The position numbers and the translations under genes are program-made. The notes under the pieces were generated by a model. That model saw nothing but the letters and a program-made list of their open reading frames with translations. It searched no databases and was not told the origin of the DNA. A stretch of DNA of 64,000 nucleotides from Peribacillus frigoritolerans (GTDB lineage: Bacteria > Bacillota > Bacilli > Bacillales > DSM-1321): contig JAUPFL010000001.1 of NCBI GenBank assembly GCA_030562215.1, positions 3,274,501 through 3,338,500 of the forward strand, in the 5' to 3' direction. This document shows, in pieces, positions 44,229-54,198 of this stretch; positions within the stretch are counted from its first letter, which is position 1; the number at the start of each line of letters is the position of its first letter.

Positions 44229-44928
44229 TCTTGGTACATTATATGGCCTAGGCGTGGGCCCGGGCGATCCAGAGCTTATTACAGTAAAGGCATTTCGCGT
44301 GATCCAGGAATCTCCGGTCATTGCGTATCCTAAAAAAAGGAAAGGAAGTAAAAGCTACGCCCATCGCATAGTTGAAGTTTACATTCGTCCTGAAGAGAAG
44401 GATATGCTGGGCCTTGTTTTTCCGATGACGAAAGATCAAGCCATTTTGGATCGGGAATGGAACGGAACGGTTGAAAAAGTTTGGCAAAAATTAAATGAAG
44501 GTAAAGATGTTGCTTTCGTTACGGAAGGCGATCCGCTTTTATATAGTACGTTCATACATATGATGAAATTGATGCAGGAGTTGCATCCCGAAGTCGAAAT
44601 CAAGACGGTCCCGGGCATTTCTTCCTTTAATGGATCAGCGTCAAGGCTGGGCATCGCTTTGGCAGATGGTGATGATCATGTTGCAATAGTTCCTGCAAGG
44701 GATGATTATGAAGCGATGAAGAAGGCGATCGAAGATCATGATGCCGTGGTTTTCATCAAGGTGGCAAAGGTCATCGATTTAATGATCACCGTTTTAAAAG
44801 ATTTGGACTTGCTTGATAAGGCCTCGGTCGTAACCAAAGTCACTTCCGATGAAGAAGTGATTTGGAAAGTGAGTGAATTGGAAGGACTTGAACTAGAATA
44901 CTTAACATTGATGGTGGTGAGAAAATGA
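44221..44928 (+). CDS. cbiL: Precorrin-2 / cobalt-factor II C20-methyltransferase
   Basis: SAM-dependent tetrapyrrole methylase of 235 residues, intact. The N-terminal [18 protein letters not shown] is the family loop, followed by [19 protein letters not shown] and [15 protein letters not shown]. The stretch [12 protein letters not shown] near residue 40 is typical of CbiL rather than its paralogues. The start overlaps the cbiET stop. Confidence 0.94.
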   Translation: MSNLGTLYGLGVGPGDPELITVKAFRVIQESPVIAYPKKRKGSKSYAHRIVEVYIRPEEKDMLGLVFPMTKDQAILDREWNGTVEKVWQKLNEGKDVAFVTEGDPLLYSTFIHMMKLMQELHPEVEIKTVPGISSFNGSASRLGIALADGDDHVAIVPARDDYEAMKKAIEDHDAVVFIKVAKVIDLMITVLKDLDLLDKASVVTKVTSDEEVIWKVSELEGLELEYLTLMVVRK

Positions 44929-45701
44929 AGATATATATTGTAGGTGCCGGCCCGGGTGACCCGGATTTGATTACTGTAAAAGGATTGAACATTCTCCAAA
45001 CGGCCGATGTAATTTTATATACGGATTCATTAGTGAATGAAGAATTGATTGCTAAGGCAAAACCCGATGCCGAGGTGCTGAAAACGGCTGGAATGCATTT
45101 GGAAGAAATTGTTGGCATCATGGTTGATCGTGTTAAAGAAGGAAAGATGGTTGCCAGAATCCATACAGGTGATCCTGCTATGTACGGTGCAATCATGGAA
45201 CAAATTGTCCTATTGAAGAAAGAGGGGATTGGTTATGAGGTGATTCCTGGCGTGAGTTCGGTATTCGCCTCAGCAGCGGCGATAGGAGCAGAGCTGACTA
45301 TCCCTGATTTAACCCAGACACTCATATTAACGAGAGCTGAAGGACGTACGCCTGTTCCGGAATTTGAGAAGTTACGTGATTTGGCAAGTCATCATTGTAC
45401 GATTGCCCTTTTCTTGAGTGCGACCTTGACCAAAAAAATCGTTAAAGAACTCCAGGAAGCCGGTTGGAAGGATGATACACCGGTCGCGGTCATTCAACGG
45501 GCAACATGGCCGGACCAAAAAATCGTTCGAACCACGTTAGTGAACTTAGATGATGCCATGCGTCAAAATGGTATCCGAAAGCACGCGATGATTTTGGCTG
45601 GATGGGCTTTGGACCCTAACATCCATGATAAAGATGAATACCGTTCCAAACTATATGATGCTAGTTTTACCCACGGTTTCAGAAAAGGTGTTAAACCATG
45701 A
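44925..45701 (+). CDS. cbiF: Cobalt-precorrin-4 C11-methyltransferase
   Basis: Tetrapyrrole methylase of 258 residues, intact. IYIVGAGPGDPDLITVKG is the SAM-binding start, followed by RIHTGDPAMYGAIMEQ and IPGVSSVFASAAAIGAELT, which identify CbiF/CobM. It overlaps both neighbours by 4 bases in ATGA arrangements. Confidence 0.95.
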   Translation: MKIYIVGAGPGDPDLITVKGLNILQTADVILYTDSLVNEELIAKAKPDAEVLKTAGMHLEEIVGIMVDRVKEGKMVARIHTGDPAMYGAIMEQIVLLKKEGIGYEVIPGVSSVFASAAAIGAELTIPDLTQTLILTRAEGRTPVPEFEKLRDLASHHCTIALFLSATLTKKIVKELQEAGWKDDTPVAVIQRATWPDQKIVRTTLVNLDDAMRQNGIRKHAMILAGWALDPNIHDKDEYRSKLYDASFTHGFRKGVKP

Positions 45702-46820
45702 TCATTGAATTGAAAGAAGCGGAACTTGCTCCCATTAAACGGTACCATACTTATGCGATCGTGGCGATTACAAAGCATGGTGTCGAGCTGGCACGAAAAT
45801 TACATACCGTCTTTTCGAATTCCGATCTATATTACATGAGCAAGTTTGAAAAAGGGGACGAAGAGCATAAACAGATCCAGCTTTTTCGGGCAGTGTCCGT
45901 ATGCTATTGCCAGCTTTATTCAAGGAATATAAAGGAATCATATTAATTATTTCACTCGGGGCAGTAGTCAGGATGATTGCACCAATTTTAAAGGATAAGA
46001 AAACGGATCCAGGTGTCGTAGTCATTGATGATAAAGGGGAAAATGTTATCAGTGTACTTTCAGGGCATCTGGGAGGGGCAAATGAACTGACTAAGGAAGT
46101 GGCTGCAGCCATTGACGCAAGAGCTATAATCACGACGGCTTCGGATGTACAAAAACGATTCCTGTTGACTTATTCGGCCAGCGCTTCGGCTGGATTTGGG
46201 ATTCCGCAGAAAAATTGACGCCAGTAAGTGCATCCGTTGTAAATGAAGAGCATGTTGCCGTTGTACAGGAATCAGGTGAACGGAACTGGTGGCCTTATGA
46301 AACGGCATTACCTGAACGAATAATCGTATACCCATCCATTGAAGAAGCGCTTCAAGCAAAGCCGCAAGCAGCTCTGGTCGTGACTCACCGCATGCTTAAC
46401 CAGTCGGAAACGAGGATCCTTGAAAATGGGATCGTATATCGTCCAAAAGTCATTGCTCTCGGTATCGGGTGCAATAGGGGAACGACGGCTGCTGAAATTG
46501 AGCTGGTGATTGCAGAAACACTAGCCGAATTATCGTTTTCATTAAAAAGCGTTAAAGCAATCTGTACAATTTCCATAAAGAAAGACGAAATCGGCTTAAT
46601 TGAAGTAGTTGAAAAATACGGCTGGGAATTCGTACATTATGAACCGGAAGAGCTTAATCAAGCCAAAATCGAAGCGCCGTCCGATACAGTGTTTAAATAC
46701 ACGGGTGCTTATGGCGTGAGTGAACCGGCAGTGAGGATTTATACTAAAGCTGAACAATTGGAGCTTGTTAAGAAAAAATCGGGGAACGTAACCATATCAG
46801 TGGGGATCATTCCTTTTTAA
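45698..46820 (+). CDS. cbiG: Cobalt-precorrin-5A hydrolase
   Basis: Opens the delta-lactone of cobalt-precorrin-5A and releases acetaldehyde, a step specific to the anaerobic route. The repaired protein has 374 residues. The central domain has GAVVRMIAPILKDKKTDPGVVVID and VISVLSGHLGGANELT; the C-terminal domain starts VIALGIGCNRGTTAAEIE. A T is lost near 45889 (LFSGSVRMLLP) and an A near 46155 (VQKTIPVDLFG). Confidence 0.92.
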
Positions 46821-46836
46821 GGAGGGAGGAACAAAT

Positions 46837-48228
46837 ATGAATGATAGAAGATTGGTAATTGCGGGTACCGGAAGCGGGGTCGGTAAAACGACATTGACCA
46901 TCGGGATCATGGCTGCCCTCCAGAAGAAAGGCTATACTGTCCAAGGATTCAAATGTGGTCCAGACTATATTGATCCTACTTATCATACCGCAGTTACAGG
47001 CCGGATTTCACGCAATCTTGACAGTTGGATGTTCGAACATGACACTGTCCGGGAAATACTTAACAAAGCAGGCACCGGAGCTGATATATCGATCATCGAA
47101 GGAGTCATGGGCTTTTTCGATGGCAAAAGTCCTTTAGCCAATACAGGATCGACGGCTGAAATCAGCATCATCACGCAAAGCCCTGTCCTGTTGGTAGTCA
47201 ACTGTGCCAGCATGGCAAGGAGTGCAGCTGCCATTGTAAAAGGATTTCAAGAGTTTTCGACCGGTCCGAACATCATTGGGGTCATTGCCAATCAGGTGGG
47301 AAGTGCAGGGCATTACAAAATTGTCAAATCGGCCATTGAGCAAGAATGCGATGTTCCGGTGCTCGGTTATATGAAGCGGGAAATGGATATTGATATTCCT
47401 AGCCGTCATTTGGGTTTAATTCCTGCCATTGAACGCGGGGAACTAAATCCGTTTTTCGATAAGCTTGCACAATTAGTCATGGAAACGATCGATATCGATC
47501 AGTTGTACCGATTGTCCAAGACAAGCTCCGTTTCCAGTGGGAACTCAAATATATTTCAACACCAAAATGAAAGTGACGTGTGCATTGCCGTCGCAAAAGA
47601 TGCAGCCTTCAATTTTTATTATCAGGAAAACCTTGAATTGCTTGAAGCATTTGGTGCGAACATCAAGTATTTTTCTCCATTAAAAGGAGAGGAAGTTCCA
47701 TCGGATGCTGATGGTTTATACCTTGGAGGCGGTTTTCCTGAGGAATTTGCAGCTGAACTTTCCAGTAACGTGGGTGCTATCAGATCCATCAGAAGCTCCA
47801 TTGAAAAAGGGATGCCAACTCTAGCGGAATGTGGCGGTTTCATGTTTTTGAGCAAATCGATTGAAACGACTTCCGGAGAAACGCATCAGATGGCAGGTAT
47901 TATACCGGGCAGGATTAAAATGCAGAAAAAACTTGCAGCACTTGGATATCGTGAAATTACAGGAACACCAGGCAATTTTTTGATCAATGAAATCGAGCAG
48001 GCAAAAGGTCATGAATTCCACTATTCGACCTTCGAAGCGGATGATGATCTTACACATGCTTATGAAGCCAAAGGCAGATTCGGTTCGAAACAAGAGGGAT
48101 GTGTATTAGGTAACCTTGTTGCTGGGTATACTCACTTTCATTTTGCTTCCAATCCAAAGCTTGCAAAGAACTGGATCGATGCTTGCTTAAAACAAAAAAA
48201 CAGATCTACCCATGAAACTATCAACTAG
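46837..48228 (+). CDS. cbiA: Cobyrinate a,c-diamide synthase
   Basis: Glutamine- and ATP-dependent amidase of 463 residues, intact. The N-terminal dethiobiotin-synthetase-like domain has the P-loop AGTGSGVGKTTL and the typical GFKCGPDYIDPTYH. The C-terminal glutamine amidotransferase domain has the nucleophile Cys in LAECGGFMFLSK (about 332) and His in HEFHYSTFE. AAGGAGGGAGGAA precedes ATG 46837. Confidence 0.96.
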   Translation: MNDRRLVIAGTGSGVGKTTLTIGIMAALQKKGYTVQGFKCGPDYIDPTYHTAVTGRISRNLDSWMFEHDTVREILNKAGTGADISIIEGVMGFFDGKSPLANTGSTAEISIITQSPVLLVVNCASMARSAAAIVKGFQEFSTGPNIIGVIANQVGSAGHYKIVKSAIEQECDVPVLGYMKREMDIDIPSRHLGLIPAIERGELNPFFDKLAQLVMETIDIDQLYRLSKTSSVSSGNSNIFQHQNESDVCIAVAKDAAFNFYYQENLELLEAFGANIKYFSPLKGEEVPSDADGLYLGGGFPEEFAAELSSNVGAIRSIRSSIEKGMPTLAECGGFMFLSKSIETTSGETHQMAGIIPGRIKMQKKLAALGYREITGTPGNFLINEIEQAKGHEFHYSTFEADDDLTHAYEAKGRFGSKQEGCVLGNLVAGYTHFHFASNPKLAKNWIDACLKQKNRSTHETIN

Positions 48229-48266
48229 GAAAAGGTATTTTTTGAAGATTAAGAGGAGGCGCGAGC

Positions 48267-49076
48267 ATGAAACCGGGAAAAGTTCATCTGGTCGGTGCGG
48301 GTCCCGGAGATCCGAAACTGATTACGGTATATGGACTGGAATGTATCCAAAAGGCGGATGTCATTGCATATGACAGGCTTGTCAATCCAGAACTATTAAA
48401 CTATGCAAAAGAAGATGCAGAACTGGTGTATTGCGGGAAATCACCAGGAAAACATCATCTCATTCAAAATGAAATACATGAACTTTTAGTGGAGAAAGCC
48501 TTACAGGGGAAAAACGTCACCCGTCTGAAGGGTGGGGATCCATTTGTCTTTGGGCGGGGCGGTGAGGAAGCGGAGATACTGGCTGCTAACGGGATTGAAT
48601 ATGATATCGTCCCAGGAATCACAGCGGGAATCGCAGCACCGGCCTATGCGGGCATCCCGGTAACACACCGTGATCATGCCTCAAGTTATGCCATTGTGAC
48701 AGGCCATGGCCGTGATTACAAGGGGCAGGATAACCTGAATTGGCAGGCATTGGCTCAAGGCATCGATACCATCGCCTTTTATATGGGAATAGGTAATATG
48801 CCGTTTATCTGTGAAAAATTGATGGAGCATGGCAGGGACGGCAAAACGCCAGTGGCTGTCATTGAATGGGGCACGACAGATAAACAAAGGACGATTACCG
48901 GTACTTTGAATTCGATTTCTTTGAAGGCTATAAAAGAAGAAATTCAAAATCCGTCAATCTTTCTAGTAGGGGATGTCGTCCAATTAAGAGAAAAAATCCA
49001 ATGGTTTGAAAGAGTGATTGAATCAGAGTCCATTATTGAAGGGAATGAGTCGGAATGTCCATCATTCAAGAATTGA
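48267..49076 (+). CDS. cobA: Uroporphyrinogen-III C-methyltransferase
   Basis: Makes precorrin-2 from uroporphyrinogen III with two SAM, feeding B12 and siroheme. 269 residues, single-domain form (the CysG-A part only). Motifs: LVGAGPGDPKLITVYG, VIAYDRLVNPELL, VTRLKGGDPFVFGRGGEEAE and GIPVTHRDHA. AGAGGAGG lies upstream. In B. megaterium the cobI operon has this gene (cysG-A) at the same place after cbiA. Confidence 0.95.
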   Translation: MKPGKVHLVGAGPGDPKLITVYGLECIQKADVIAYDRLVNPELLNYAKEDAELVYCGKSPGKHHLIQNEIHELLVEKALQGKNVTRLKGGDPFVFGRGGEEAEILAANGIEYDIVPGITAGIAAPAYAGIPVTHRDHASSYAIVTGHGRDYKGQDNLNWQALAQGIDTIAFYMGIGNMPFICEKLMEHGRDGKTPVAVIEWGTTDKQRTITGTLNSISLKAIKEEIQNPSIFLVGDVVQLREKIQWFERVIESESIIEGNESECPSFKN

Positions 49077-49618
49077 AGGAACGCAGGGCAATAAGGAATT
49101 ACGAAGAAAAAGAAGTGGAAGACGAAAAAATCAGGCAGCTATTGGAAGCGGCTACCTATGCCCCTAACGACAGATTGCGTGAACCTTGGAGTTTTTATGT
49201 AATCAAGGGAGAAGCGAAGCAACGTTATGAAAGGTTGGCAGAAAGGTATTTACATGAACGCTTCCCGACCAAACCAAAATTGATTGACAGTTCATTGGAA
49301 GTTGTAAAGACGACACCGCTTATCATTGTCGTGACTTCTGATATTTTGCCTGATGATCCAGATTCATCCGAAGACAATGTATTCGCTTCTTGTTGTGCCG
49401 TCCATTCGATGTGGCTTGCGGCAAAAGAACTTGGTCTTGGATTCGTTTGGCGCACTAGAGGAGTGGGTCTTGTCAGGGATGAACGCCTGCACGGGTTTAT
49501 CGGTTCACCGGAAAATAAAAAAGTGATCGGCACCATTTTTGTCGGATACCCTAAAGGCGATCAACCGGTTCCTGCTACTAAAAGGACTTCATACATAGAA
49601 AAAACAGTTTGGCTATGA
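49055..49618 (+). CDS. Nitroreductase-family protein of the cob operon (CbiY-like)
   Basis: FMN-dependent nitroreductase fold, 187 residues, intact. RRAIRNYEEKEV is the FMN-binding start, followed by AATYAPNDRLREPWSFYVI and VIGTIFVGYPKGDQP near the end. The position between cobA and btuR matches cbiY of the B. megaterium operon, whose function is open. BluB, which makes the lower ligand dimethylbenzimidazole, belongs to the same superfamily, but the sequence here looks like an ordinary nitroreductase. A cobalt reductase supplying Co(I) to BtuR is another option. It overlaps cobA by 22 bases. Confidence 0.8.
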   Translation: MSIIQELKERRAIRNYEEKEVEDEKIRQLLEAATYAPNDRLREPWSFYVIKGEAKQRYERLAERYLHERFPTKPKLIDSSLEVVKTTPLIIVVTSDILPDDPDSSEDNVFASCCAVHSMWLAAKELGLGFVWRTRGVGLVRDERLHGFIGSPENKKVIGTIFVGYPKGDQPVPATKRTSYIEKTVWL

Positions 49619-49632
49619 AGGTAGGTGAGTGA

Positions 49633-50169
49633 GTGGCACGCAGAGGATTAATGCTTATTTATACGGGAAACGGGAAAGGGAAGACGACTGCCTCATTAGG
49701 CGTGACTTTAAGGGCAATCGGCAGAGGAATGAATGTCAAATACCTTCAGTTCATAAAATCTCCAGAGCGTACATATGGGGAAGCATTGGCTTTGAGAAAA
49801 TTAGGAGTTGAAATGGAACAGCTAGGTATTGGTTTTACATGGACCAAAACACCAGAAGAGCATCGCAATGCATTATTGTTGGCTTGGGAAAAGGCGAAAC
49901 TGGCCCTTGCTGATCCCGGCATTGATTTACTTGTTTTGGATGAGTTGAACAATGCATTAGCGATTTCCAAATTCCCGATTGAAGATGTCTTGCCATTGAC
50001 TGAAGTCATCGAAGCGATTCGAAATCGTCCCGTTCATATGCATATAGTCATTACCGGTAGGGATGCCAAGCCAGAGCTTATGGATATGGCCGATTTGGTT
50101 TCATCGATTGAGGCGACCAAGCATTATTATGACGAGGGCATCGGCGCTGTCAAAGGATTGGAGTTTTAA
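49633..50169 (+). CDS. btuR: Cob(I)yrinic acid a,c-diamide adenosyltransferase
   Basis: CobA/CobO/BtuR-type ATP:corrinoid adenosyltransferase, 178 residues, intact. The inverted P-loop is IYTGNGKGKTTASLG near residue 10, and Walker B is LLVLDELNNAL. KYLQFIKSPERTYGE and RNRPVHMHIVITGRDA are typical. The start is GTG 49633. Upstream GGTAGGTGAG serves as RBS. Confidence 0.94.
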   Translation: MARRGLMLIYTGNGKGKTTASLGVTLRAIGRGMNVKYLQFIKSPERTYGEALALRKLGVEMEQLGIGFTWTKTPEEHRNALLLAWEKAKLALADPGIDLLVLDELNNALAISKFPIEDVLPLTEVIEAIRNRPVHMHIVITGRDAKPELMDMADLVSSIEATKHYYDEGIGAVKGLEF

Positions 50170-50182
50170 GGGGGTGAGCGTA

Positions 50183-51693
50183 ATGAAGGCAAGATCCATC
50201 ATGATACAAGGGACGTCATCTGATGTAGGGAAAAGTTTGATTTGTACGGCATTTTGCCGGGTATTTTCCAATAAAGGATTACGTGTCGTCCCATTCAAAT
50301 CACAAAACATGGCTTTGAATTCTTATGTAACCTTGGATGGCGGTGAAATCGGACGGGCTCAGGGAGTACAAGCGGAAGCAGCACGGATCACGGCAACGAC
50401 CGATATGAATCCGATATTACTGAAACCGAAGCAGGATATGGTTTCGGAAGTCATCGTGCACGGAAAGCATTTTCTTGATATGAATGCAAAAAGCTATCGG
50501 TCCCAATTTGTCCAGGAAGCCATGCCCATCATCCAAAAATCGGTCGAAAAACTTCAGGAAGACTATGACATCATCGTACTCGAGGGGGCAGGAAGTCCGG
50601 CTGAAATTAACCTTAAGGACCGGGATATCGCGAATATGCGAATGGCTAAACTCACGGATGCGGCTGTCATTTTAGTGGCCGATATTGATCGTGGTGGAGT
50701 ATTTGCGTCCATCATTGGAACACTTGCCTTATTGGATCAAGATGAACGGGATAGTGTAAAGGGGATCATCATCAATAAATTTCGTGGCATGCGTGAATTG
50801 TTGGACGATGGCATTGAATGGGTGGAAAAGGAAACCGGGATTCCGGTTCTCGGGTGCTGCCCTATCTAGACGTGAATATTGAAGCGGAAGATTCACTCGC
50901 CCTCTCTTCCTTACGTTTTAAAAAACCTAAAAAGGCTGAGTTTCCGATCGATGTAGCCGTCCTGAGATTTCCGCGGATCTCCAATTTTACAGATGTGGAT
51001 CCTTTTTTTGATGAACCCGGAGTAGGTGTCCGACTGGTAAGCAGTGTCCATGAGTTAGGTAATCCCGATCTGCTTATTTTGCCGGGTACAAAAATACGAT
51101 GGAAGATTTAGCGTGGTTGAAACGTATGGGGATGGATCGGGCCATCAATGAACTGCGGAAACAAGGAACGATGATCTTTGGCATATGCGGCGGTTTTCAA
51201 ATGCTAGGGACTAAGCTTTTCGATCCTGACGCTGTCGAAGGTGACGGTGAGAACGCAGAGAGGGCTCTCGCTTCTTCCGGTGGAAACCATATTTCAAGCA
51301 GAAAAGAAAACGGTACAAATGGAAGGTGTCCTTTCTGCTGGGATAATGGAAAGTCAAATGAATCTTAAAGGTTTCGAAATACATTTAGGCAGAACGAAGA
51401 CACAAGTAAGGCCCTTTCTAATATTGAAGGATGGAAGAGAGGATGGAGCCATTTCCAATGACAACAAAGTTATGGGAACATATCTCCATGGGATATTCCA
51501 TAATCGCTTGTTCACTAGATTACTGGTTAACCAAATTCGACGGGACAAGGGGTTGGATGAAGTGAAGGAGAACGTTCAAAGCGACTCGGAGCGCAGGGAG
51601 GAAGCGTACAATCTCTTGGCTTCCCATCTGGAGGAAAACATTGATATGGATACCATCTATCAATGGCTGCAGCTGGAAACTGCAGAAAATTAA
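50183..51693 (+). CDS. cbiP: Cobyric acid synthase
   Basis: Amidates four side chains of adenosylcobyrinate diamide. The repaired length is about 503 residues. The N-terminal ATP domain has IQGTSSDVGKSLI and FKSQNMALNSYVT; the middle has LILPGTKNTMEDLAWL; the C-terminal amidotransferase domain has the nucleophile Cys in GICGGFQMLG and His in YLHGIFHN. Breaks: a G lost near 50855, an A lost near 51094, and a shift near 51275 that fits two missing G (RALGLLPVETIF) or one extra base. GGGGTGAG precedes ATG 50183. It ends the operon. Confidence 0.92.
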
Positions 51694-51841
51694 TGTTAAT
51701 CAAAACCCTTTTATCTTCAAAAAGATCAATTTTGAGCTACAATTCCTTTTATTTAGCCATATTAAGTGACAGAGGCATACAAGATATGTTATGTTGTCTT
51801 CTCTACATATTTTATACAAAATAAAAGGATGAGGTGTTCAT

Positions 51842-52114
51842 ATGAATAAAACAGAATTAGTGAGCAGTGTTGCAGCACAGGCTGAACTGACAAAAGACGA
51901 AGCAAAAAAAGTAGTGGATGCATTGTTTGAAACAATCACGGCTACACTTGCTAAAGAAGAAAAAATCCAATTAGTTGGTTTTGGTACATTTGAAGTGCGT
52001 GACCGTGCTGCCCGTACAGGTAGAAACCCGCAAACTGGCGAAGAAATACAAATTGCAGCTAGTAAAGTACCTGCTTTTAAAGCAGGTAAGGAATTAAAAG
52101 AGGCTGTAAAATAA
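51842..52114 (+). CDS. hbs: HU-family DNA-binding protein
   Basis: Histone-like nucleoid protein of 90 residues, intact, working as a dimer that bends DNA. The start [20 protein letters not shown], the beta-arm [18 protein letters not shown] and the closing [16 protein letters not shown] are the standard HU pattern. GATGAGGTG precedes the ATG. It is a lone gene with its own terminator, unrelated to the B12 operon. Since the main hbs gene of Bacillus usually lies elsewhere, this could be a paralogue. Confidence 0.94.
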   Translation: MNKTELVSSVAAQAELTKDEAKKVVDALFETITATLAKEEKIQLVGFGTFEVRDRAARTGRNPQTGEEIQIAASKVPAFKAGKELKEAVK

Positions 52115-52126
52115 AAGGTGAACGAA

Positions 52127-52164
52127 GAAAAACCCTGGCGATGCAATATTCGCCAGGGTTTTTT
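52127..52164 (+). terminator. Terminator of the HU gene
   Basis: Perfect 10-bp stem AACCCTGGCG/CGCCAGGGTT with a 10-base loop and a T run. Confidence 0.85.
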
Positions 52165-52501
52165 GTTTACTGATTCGGTTTAACCTGGCTAATATCAATC
52201 TTAAGATACCAAAAGTTCACTGAATTGGGAAAGGGTAAACAATCGATTTTGTTACCCATTCGATTTTGAAAAGGCCATTAGAGTTTTAATGGTTGGATAT
52301 TTTTGTATAATTGGTGCCGTTTTCAATCGAAGGGATTTAGGGCGTTCCATGCTCAACAATGAAAGAAGCCCACTCCATAAGGCAGTAATGGAATGTAACA
52401 CAAATGAAAAAAAATAGTACTTATTAATAAGGTTTATACTGTGACTATGTTAGGCTAAATGAATAACAAGCTTTAAAACCAAAATAAAAGAGGTGAAAGA
52501 T
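52165..52501. other. Intergenic region before the alanine-rich mini-ORF
   Basis: No gene seen. TATACT near 52435 could be a -10 element, and AAAGAGGTGAAAG at 52488-52500 is a strong RBS for the mini-ORF. Confidence 0.4.
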
Positions 52502-52621
52502 ATGCTGAAGAAAATAATGAAAAAATCAAACAGCTTTCCCAAGGCAGCAGTGAGCGAAGACATGGGCATTATCGCCGAGGCAGCAGCAGCAGCAGCCGGG
52601 GATACAAAAGGTATCCCATGA
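52502..52621 (+). CDS. Alanine-rich mini-protein of unknown function
   Basis: The 39-residue frame starts MLKKIMKKSNSFPKAAVSED and then contains AEAAAAAAG before ending KGIP-stop. AAAGAGGTGAAAG gives an excellent RBS. If one base is missing near 52620, as is common in this assembly, the frame continues SGSDRYKRKGRGSSS to a stop at 52666-52668, making about 55 residues and overlapping the end of the convergent kinase by four bases. The Lys-rich start, Ala run and Gly/Ser tail do not match a family I know. A peptide precursor, a small spore protein or a chance frame are all possible. Confidence 0.45.
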   Translation: MLKKIMKKSNSFPKAAVSEDMGIIAEAAAAAAGDTKGIP

Positions 52622-52664
52622 GTGGAAGTGACCGCTACAAGAGAAAAGGGCGGGGCAGCAGCAG

Positions 52665-53476
52665 CTAATTCCATTTCTTTGACTTCAATGCAGCCTGCAG
52701 GTCCATTGAGATTTCTTTAATATCTGAATAAGGTTCTTGGATGCTTAATAACCTTTTCAGTATATGCACGGTTTCTTTTTCTAACGAAAGCTCTTCTGTC
52801 CAAGGAAGAGCCTTTTTACTTTTGGAAGCGTACGTCGTATAAAGTACATATAGAAGTATTTCCCCCAAGTCGTAAAAATCCTGCCTTTTCAGCTGCAAAA
52901 TGGAGTCTTTTGCGAGGTTGGCCGAATTGATCATCTTAGACAAACCAAAGTCTATCAATATGGGCTGATGGTTCTTAAGTAAAATATTTGGTATTCGTAA
53001 ATCTTGATGGAAAATGTCATGGTCATGTAGATAAGATACTAAACCGACCAGCTCATCCAGAAAAAATAGAGACTCTTTCTCATTGAACGTTAATTGATTC
53101 AAGAAAATATGGTCTTCTAAATTATCCCCTTCTATGAAATCCATCACAAAATAAACATTTCCGTCTTGTGAAAATTTCTCGTGAAATTTGGGGATGTTTT
53201 TGTGGTTTAGCATTCGTAATATGGAAATTTCATTTTCAAACTGTTTCAGCTCTTTTTGCTGCGGCGTTTACTTTTTCGGAGCTGCTTGATCACGATATTT
53301 TCATTCATTTTCAAATCATTGCAACGATAAACAATACCGTAGCTTCCTGTTCCGATTACAGCTTTTACCTCGTAGCGGTAATTCAGAACAACACTCTTTT
53401 TTAAAGGAATATCCACAATTAATTGGTAGAACTTTCTAAAGGAACGCAAAATTGAAACTTCCCTCACCACTTTCAA
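52665..53476 (-). CDS. Serine/threonine-type protein kinase, atypical (YbdM-like)
   Basis: Eukaryotic-like kinase of about 270 residues after repair. Gly-rich loop IGTGSYGIVY (about 37), ATP Lys in IVIKQLR (about 61), catalytic loop HQDLRIPNILL and metal-binding DFGLSK. The loop has Arg where most kinases have Lys (HRDLKxxN), as in other small Bacillus kinases with an RIPN loop, and no clear APE motif is seen, so activity is uncertain. One A is lost from the run near 53238 (KKELKQFENE). No transmembrane segment or PASTA repeat; cytosolic. The start at 53476 is the longest in-frame one, and a later start is possible. Confidence 0.82.
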
Positions 53477-53719
53477 ATATTCTAGTCAAGACCAAAAAAG
53501 ACCATTATAACTATGCTGGAAATATGTATGGTCTTGGTTAGTTTAACACTGATTTTTGGTGATGCGGTAATGAAAGTCTTTTATTCGGAGAGTTCTTTTA
53601 TAATTAAAAAGAGCTATTAAAAAGTTTTTCCTTAAATTTCATAATATGAAATTATATGATTTTTAAAATTATTAAGTTTACTATAATGAATTCATAATAA
53701 AAGAGTAGGAGGTGATTAG

Positions 53720-54187
53720 ATGGATGGGCGCGAGTTGAGAAATTGCTTTGGTAAATTCCCAACCGGAGTTACGATAGTGAGCTGGTTTGATGAAAAAGTT
53801 CAAAAGGGCATCACTGTGAATTCATTTACCTCGGTTTCCTTGGATCCCCCGCTTGCTTTAGTATCAATTCATAAAGAAGCAAAAGCCTGCACTAGCATGA
53901 AAGATAAATCTTTTACCATTAATATTTTGTCGGATGAACAAGAATCCATTGCATGGCAATTTGCGGGCAGCAAACAGGAAACACTTGAAATTGACTGGGA
54001 TAACAAGGGGATATCACCAAAAATAAATGGAAGTGTTGCCTGGATGGAATGCAAACCATGGAGAGAGTATGATGCTGGTGACCATGTATTGTTCATCGGT
54101 GAAATCCAGGAGTTACATTTCGAGGATTTGGAAGCGCTTACTTTTTATCGAGGAAAAATGGGGTCTGCTAAACAACTTGTAAAATAA
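53720..54187 (+). CDS. Flavin reductase, monooxygenase component
   Basis: Short-chain flavin reductase of 155 residues (HpaC family) that uses NAD(P)H to make free FADH2 or FMNH2 for a partner oxygenase. Motifs: [31 protein letters not shown] (split here as TVNSFTSVS and DPPLALVS) and [10 protein letters not shown], where the family has GDH. AGTAGGAGGTG precedes the ATG. The oxygenase gene starts 11 bases after its stop, so the two form a two-component monooxygenase. Confidence 0.9.
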   Translation: MDGRELRNCFGKFPTGVTIVSWFDEKVQKGITVNSFTSVSLDPPLALVSIHKEAKACTSMKDKSFTINILSDEQESIAWQFAGSKQETLEIDWDNKGISPKINGSVAWMECKPWREYDAGDHVLFIGEIQELHFEDLEALTFYRGKMGSAKQLVK

Positions 54188-54198
54188 GGGGGATTCTT

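Noticed and set aside
33909..51693. Reading the many broken cbi genes as a decayed B12 pathway
   Set aside because: Each break is a one- or two-base change at or beside a homopolymer; all motifs survive and both riboswitches are intact.
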